This document shows positions 58,911-61,370 of a stretch of DNA of 61,370 nt, piece after piece. The notes under the pieces were generated by a model, which worked only from the letters and a program-made list of their open reading frames with translations, did not search any database and had not been told where the DNA came from. How positions within the stretch are numbered: position 1 is the first letter of the stretch; each line of letters begins with the position of its first letter. The position numbers were made by a program, and so were the translations under genes. Source of the stretch: an uncultured Clostridia bacterium (lineage in GTDB: Bacteria > Bacillota > Clostridia > Christensenellales > Aristaeellaceae); NCBI GenBank assembly GCA_934647235.1, contig CAKUFG010000015.1:1-61370 (forward strand), in the 5' to 3' direction.

Positions 58911-58940
58911 ATTATAGCACATCCGCGCCGTGTACCGCAA
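58911..58940 (-). promoter_or_regulatory. tcdA promoter
   Basis: On the minus strand TTGCGG (58940-58935), 18 bases, TATAAT (58916-58911). On the other strand a TATAAT at 58992-58997 with no clear -35 probably serves the divergent ABC gene. Confidence 0.65.
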
Positions 58941-59031
58941 TCCAAAGCATTCCTTTACACATTGTTCACGCATTCGCCCATCTTTTCATGCTATAATGGA
59001 TGCGTATCCTAAGGAAAGGCTATTTTGACGC

Positions 59032-59979
59032 ATGATCACGCTATCGGGCGTAACCAAACGCTACGGCGCGGCGACAGCCGTGCAGGATCTCAGCTTTACC
59101 GTAAGCTCGGGGGAAACCCTGGGCCTGCTTGGGCAAAACGGCGCGGGCAAAACCACCACGCTCAACATCATCACCGGCTACCTGGCCCCCACCAGCGGCG
59201 ATGTGCGTGTGGGCGATTACGATCTGCTTACCCAGCCGCGCCAGGCCAAGCAGCTGATCGGCTATCTGCCGGAGCAGCCGCCGCTGTATGATGAAATGAC
59301 GGTGGAAAGCTATCTGCGCTTTGTGTGCAGGCTGCGCCTGGTGGTTGAGGCCGATATTGCCCGCCATGTGCGCGATATCGCCGCGCACACCAGCCTGACC
59401 GACGTGCTGGGGCGGCGCGTGGGCAACCTGTCCAAGGGCTATCGCCAGCGCGTGGGCCTGGCGCAGGCATTGTGCGGCGAGCCCGAGGTGCTGGTGCTGG
59501 ACGAGCCGACGGTGGGCCTGGATCCCCGGCAGACGGCGGAGTTCCGCGACACGCTCAAAAAGCTGTCCGGCGGGCGCACGGTGATCTTTTCCTCTCATAT
59601 ATTAAGCGAGGTACAGGCACTGTGCGACCGGGTGATCATCCTGCATCACGGGCGCGTGGTATGCGATCAGCGCCTGGGCGATATGGGCCGGGGCGCGGGA
59701 ACGCGCCTGCAGGCGGCCATCTGCGGCGATATGGAAACGCTGCTGCCCGCGCTGCGGTCGCTGAGCAGCGTGGCGCGCGTGACGCGCCTGCCTGCGCGCG
59801 AGGCGGGCGTGGCCGAGGTGATGATTGAGGGCAGGCCCGGCGCTGTGCCGCAAAAGGAGCTGTTCACCCTGCTGTGCGGGCTGCAGATGCCCCTGATGCG
59901 CCTGACCCCCGCCGCGGACACGCTGGAGGATGTGTTCCTGCGCTGCACGGCAGACGATCAGGTGATAGAAAAGAAGTAA
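59032..59979 (+). CDS. ABC-2 export ATPase (GldA/NosF type)
   Basis: A 315-aa ATPase: Walker A GQNGAGKTT (about residues 34-42), GYLPEQPPLYDEMTVESYLR, a signature reading LSKGYRQRVG as usual in this group, Walker B VLVLDEPTVGLDPRQ and switch SSHILSEVQALCD. A C-terminal ~90-residue regulatory domain follows. Such ATPases power gliding-type (GldAFG) or copper-enzyme maturation transporters. The permease partners lie downstream, separated by repeat cluster R8, which is an unusual gap within such an operon. Confidence 0.9.
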   Translation: MITLSGVTKRYGAATAVQDLSFTVSSGETLGLLGQNGAGKTTTLNIITGYLAPTSGDVRVGDYDLLTQPRQAKQLIGYLPEQPPLYDEMTVESYLRFVCRLRLVVEADIARHVRDIAAHTSLTDVLGRRVGNLSKGYRQRVGLAQALCGEPEVLVLDEPTVGLDPRQTAEFRDTLKKLSGGRTVIFSSHILSEVQALCDRVIILHHGRVVCDQRLGDMGRGAGTRLQAAICGDMETLLPALRSLSSVARVTRLPAREAGVAEVMIEGRPGAVPQKELFTLLCGLQMPLMRLTPAADTLEDVFLRCTADDQVIEKK

Positions 59980-59984
59980 AGGAC

Positions 59985-60530
59985 GGGGGCGAAAGGGACG
60001 AAGGGAAGGGAAGTAATAGTGCTGCTTGCATTTCCGCCAACTGGCCCCCTCATCACCGCCTGCGGCGGTGGTGAGGTGTAGCCGCCGCAGCAGCGTTGTC
60101 TTTTAATAGTTATGATAACGGCTACTTCGTAGCCTACACCTCATCCGAGCGGCTAAAGCCGCCCACCTTCTCCTCAAGGAGAAGGCTTTTGGTGGATGGC
60201 TTTTCCAACTGCCGCTAATCGCTGCGCAAGGCTTCCCGCACCCAACCTTCATCCCCGTGGCACGCTGATCGCAGATCAGCGCAGGGCTGGCGAAGCCAGA
60301 CCAAGGGGGAAAAGCGAAGGGCTGACTGGGCGAAGCTTGCTTCAGACCAGGCAGCACAAGGTTTTCACCTGCCACGGGGGGCGGCAGTGCCGCCTTCCAG
60401 TTTTATTCACTTGACTTTTACGTCACACACAGGTTCTTTGTTACTTTCTTCCCTGGAGAAAGTAACGTTCCCTCCGTTCCCCCGTCCTCCCCCGTCCCTC
60501 GCTCCCCCCACTCCCCAAAGAAAGGAACCA
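59985..60530. repeat. Intergenic mosaic repeat cluster R8, inside an ABC operon
   Basis: Left purine-rich tract (59983-60018), complete alpha inverted repeat (about 60051-60195), gamma copy 8 (60241-60466) and pyrimidine tract (60467-60520). It separates the ATPase gene from its permease gene, which are normally adjacent. No credible gene lies within it. Confidence 0.8.
60241..60466 (+). repeat. Gamma structured repeat, copy 8 (candidate ncRNA)
   Basis: P1 ccccgtggca (60253-60262) with tgccacgggg (60370-60379). P2 cgctgatc-gca-gatcagcg (60263-60281), P3 ctggc-gaa-gccag (60287-60299). P5 is gaagc-tt-gcttc, a third paired version of that helix. P6 is ggcggcagtgccgcc (60380-60394). P7 is 60440-60466. 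Confidence 0.7.
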
Positions 60531-60535
60531 AACGC

Positions 60536-61246
60536 ATGCTTGCGATCTTCAGGCGCGAACTGCAGGGCTATTTCTACACCGCAGCCGCGTATGTGTACAT
60601 GGGCGTGTTTTTAACGCTGGGCTGCGTGTTTTTCGCCATCAATAACCTGGCGGCGCGCTCGAGCGATCTCAATAATCTGCTGTGGATGATGAGCTATCTG
60701 TGGATGCTGCTCACTCCCATCCTGACCATGCGCTCCTTCGCCGGCGAGCGTAAGGCGCGCACCGATCAGCTGCTGCTCACATCTCCCGTATCGCTGTGGG
60801 GCGTCGTGAGCGGCAAGTTCCTGGCGGCGTGCGCAGTGCTGCTGTGCAGCGTGGCGCTGTCGCTGGTGTTTGTGCTCATCGTGGCACTGTACGGCCAGGT
60901 CTATCCGCAGGAGCTGGCCGTGGGGTACCTGGGCTTTATCCTGCAGGGCTGCGCCTTTATCGCGCTGGATATGCTCATTTCCGCCCAGTGCCGCGCGCCC
61001 ATGACGGCCGCCATCGTGGCCTTCGGCGGCAACCTGCTGCTGTGGCTGATGGACGTGCTCAACGCCGCCATCGATATCAAAATCGTTAATAGCATCCTCT
61101 CCTTTATCAGCCCCTATCAGCGCTGCGCCCCCTTTAAGCTGGGGCAGCTCAGCTTTGCCAACGCGCTGTATTTTGCCGCAGCCATCTTCCTGTGCCTGTT
61201 CTTCTCGGTGCGCACGCTGGACGCCCGGCGGTGGAGGGAAGCATGA
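60536..61246 (+). CDS. ABC-2 type export permease (GldF-like)
   Basis: A 236-aa inner-membrane protein with six helices. It opens MLAIFRRELQGYFYTAAAYV, typical of GldF permeases. MRSFAGERKARTDQLLLTSP (about residues 63-82) is the family's conserved loop; VSLWGVVSGKFLAA and LDMLISAQCRAPMTAAI follow. It works with the ATPase encoded upstream to export or handle an unknown substrate, possibly wall- or membrane-related. Start follows aaagga at ten bases. Its stop overlaps the next ATG. Confidence 0.9.
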   Translation: MLAIFRRELQGYFYTAAAYVYMGVFLTLGCVFFAINNLAARSSDLNNLLWMMSYLWMLLTPILTMRSFAGERKARTDQLLLTSPVSLWGVVSGKFLAACAVLLCSVALSLVFVLIVALYGQVYPQELAVGYLGFILQGCAFIALDMLISAQCRAPMTAAIVAFGGNLLLWLMDVLNAAIDIKIVNSILSFISPYQRCAPFKLGQLSFANALYFAAAIFLCLFFSVRTLDARRWREA

Positions 61247-61370
61247 AAAAGAAACTGCATCGCAAGCTGCGCCAGGGCGCGCTCAATACCGCGCTGTGCC
61301 TGTTCTTCTCGGTGCGCACGCTGGACGCCCGGCGGTGGAGGGAAGCATGAAAAAGAAACTGCATCGCAAG
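61190..61370. repeat. 77-bp exact duplication ending at the contig end
   Basis: Bases 61190-61266 and 61294-61370 are identical over 77 bases, 104 bases apart. The second copy ends exactly at the last base of the window. This is the mark of an assembly graph loop or end overlap, though a real tandem duplication cannot be excluded from sequence alone. Confidence 0.85.
61243..61370 (+). CDS. Start of a GldG-like gene, cut and corrupted at the contig end
   Basis: An ATG overlapping the permease stop (ATGA) begins MKKKLHRKLRQGALNTAL, the usual basic N-terminus before the first helix of a GldG-type subunit. After 17-18 codons the sequence jumps into a copy of the permease end, giving an in-frame stop at 61348-61350. 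The first 51 bases are probably real, and the rest is probably not the true continuation. Confidence 0.6.

Noticed and set aside
61190..61370. A true 104-bp tandem duplication in the GldF/GldG junction
   Set aside because: Possible, but the copy ends exactly at the contig end and breaks the GldG frame, which favours an assembly artefact.

Overview
The window reads as one complete contig from an uncultured, high-GC, Gram-positive gut-type Clostridia. The evidence is strong AGGAGG ribosome-binding sites, Sec signal peptides of the MKKLLALVLA type, LCP and LplA/YtcP-type proteins, TTGACA/TATAAT promoters and dense short operons. A Christensenellales-like placement is a guess. There are no rRNA, tRNA, CRISPR, phage or transposase genes. 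About 49 protein genes are supported.

Layout. 0.9-5.1 kb: a small Tat protein, a secreted phosphodiester glycosidase and a polar amino-acid ABC importer behind a promoter with an ARG-box-like site. 5.1-9.4 kb: LCP wall protein, Lrp regulator, MATE pump and cation-diffusion exporter. 9.8-14.4 kb: LysR regulator divergent from a heterodimeric ABC exporter. 14.4-23.8 kb: a rhamnose locus (rhaB, GH78 rhamnosidase, metallo-hydrolase, rhaD, rhaA, AraC regulator). 24.3-30.6 kb: luxS with an HpcH/HpaI aldolase, then a beta-propeller protein and an oligosaccharide ABC importer. 31.4-33.3 kb: a second MATE pump and an unknown protein. 34.1-40.4 kb: a GDPD-like protein, a LacI regulator fused to a solute-binding domain, a sugar isomerase-like TIM barrel and a FAD oxidoreductase. 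40.5-44.8 kb: transglutaminase-like protein, M19 dipeptidase, MFS transporter and ComF. 44.9-51.9 kb: two further ABC importers. 52.2-58.9 kb: a Tudor-like and a HEAT-repeat protein, TldE/TldD, a RelE/ParE toxin-antitoxin pair, an SLC45-type transporter and TcdA. 59.0-61.4 kb: a Gld-type ABC export operon cut off at the contig end.

How the genes fit together. The clearest system is a rhamnoside-scavenging regulon. Three promoters (rhaA, the beta-propeller gene, the importer) carry the same bipartite site, TCAGGTTGCG-N14-RCGTCCTT, at an almost constant distance (42-43 nt) from the -10 box. This is what an AraC-type activator encoded next to rhaA would use. The model is import of a rhamnose-containing oligosaccharide, cytoplasmic cleavage, then RhaA/RhaB/RhaD catabolism. 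A second sugar module (LacI-SBP fusion, GDPD-like, isomerase, FAD oxidoreductase) has its own palindromic operator overlapping both divergent -35 boxes.

The most unusual content is non-coding. Eight intergenic clusters (R1-R8, 0.3-1.1 kb each) are mosaics of a few structured repeat modules. One module, here called gamma (about 200-240 bp), has eight main copies plus one truncated copy. Its helices are kept by compensatory base changes between copies, and a pyrimidine-rich tract follows its last hairpin. All copies point the same way along the window whatever the direction of the flanking genes. Another module, alpha, is a 140-170 bp inverted repeat whose internal hairpins are exchanged between copies. 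I do not recognise these families, and they are the best candidate here for an undescribed system.

Limits: all calls come from reading the sequence. No database search, folding or phylogeny was run.
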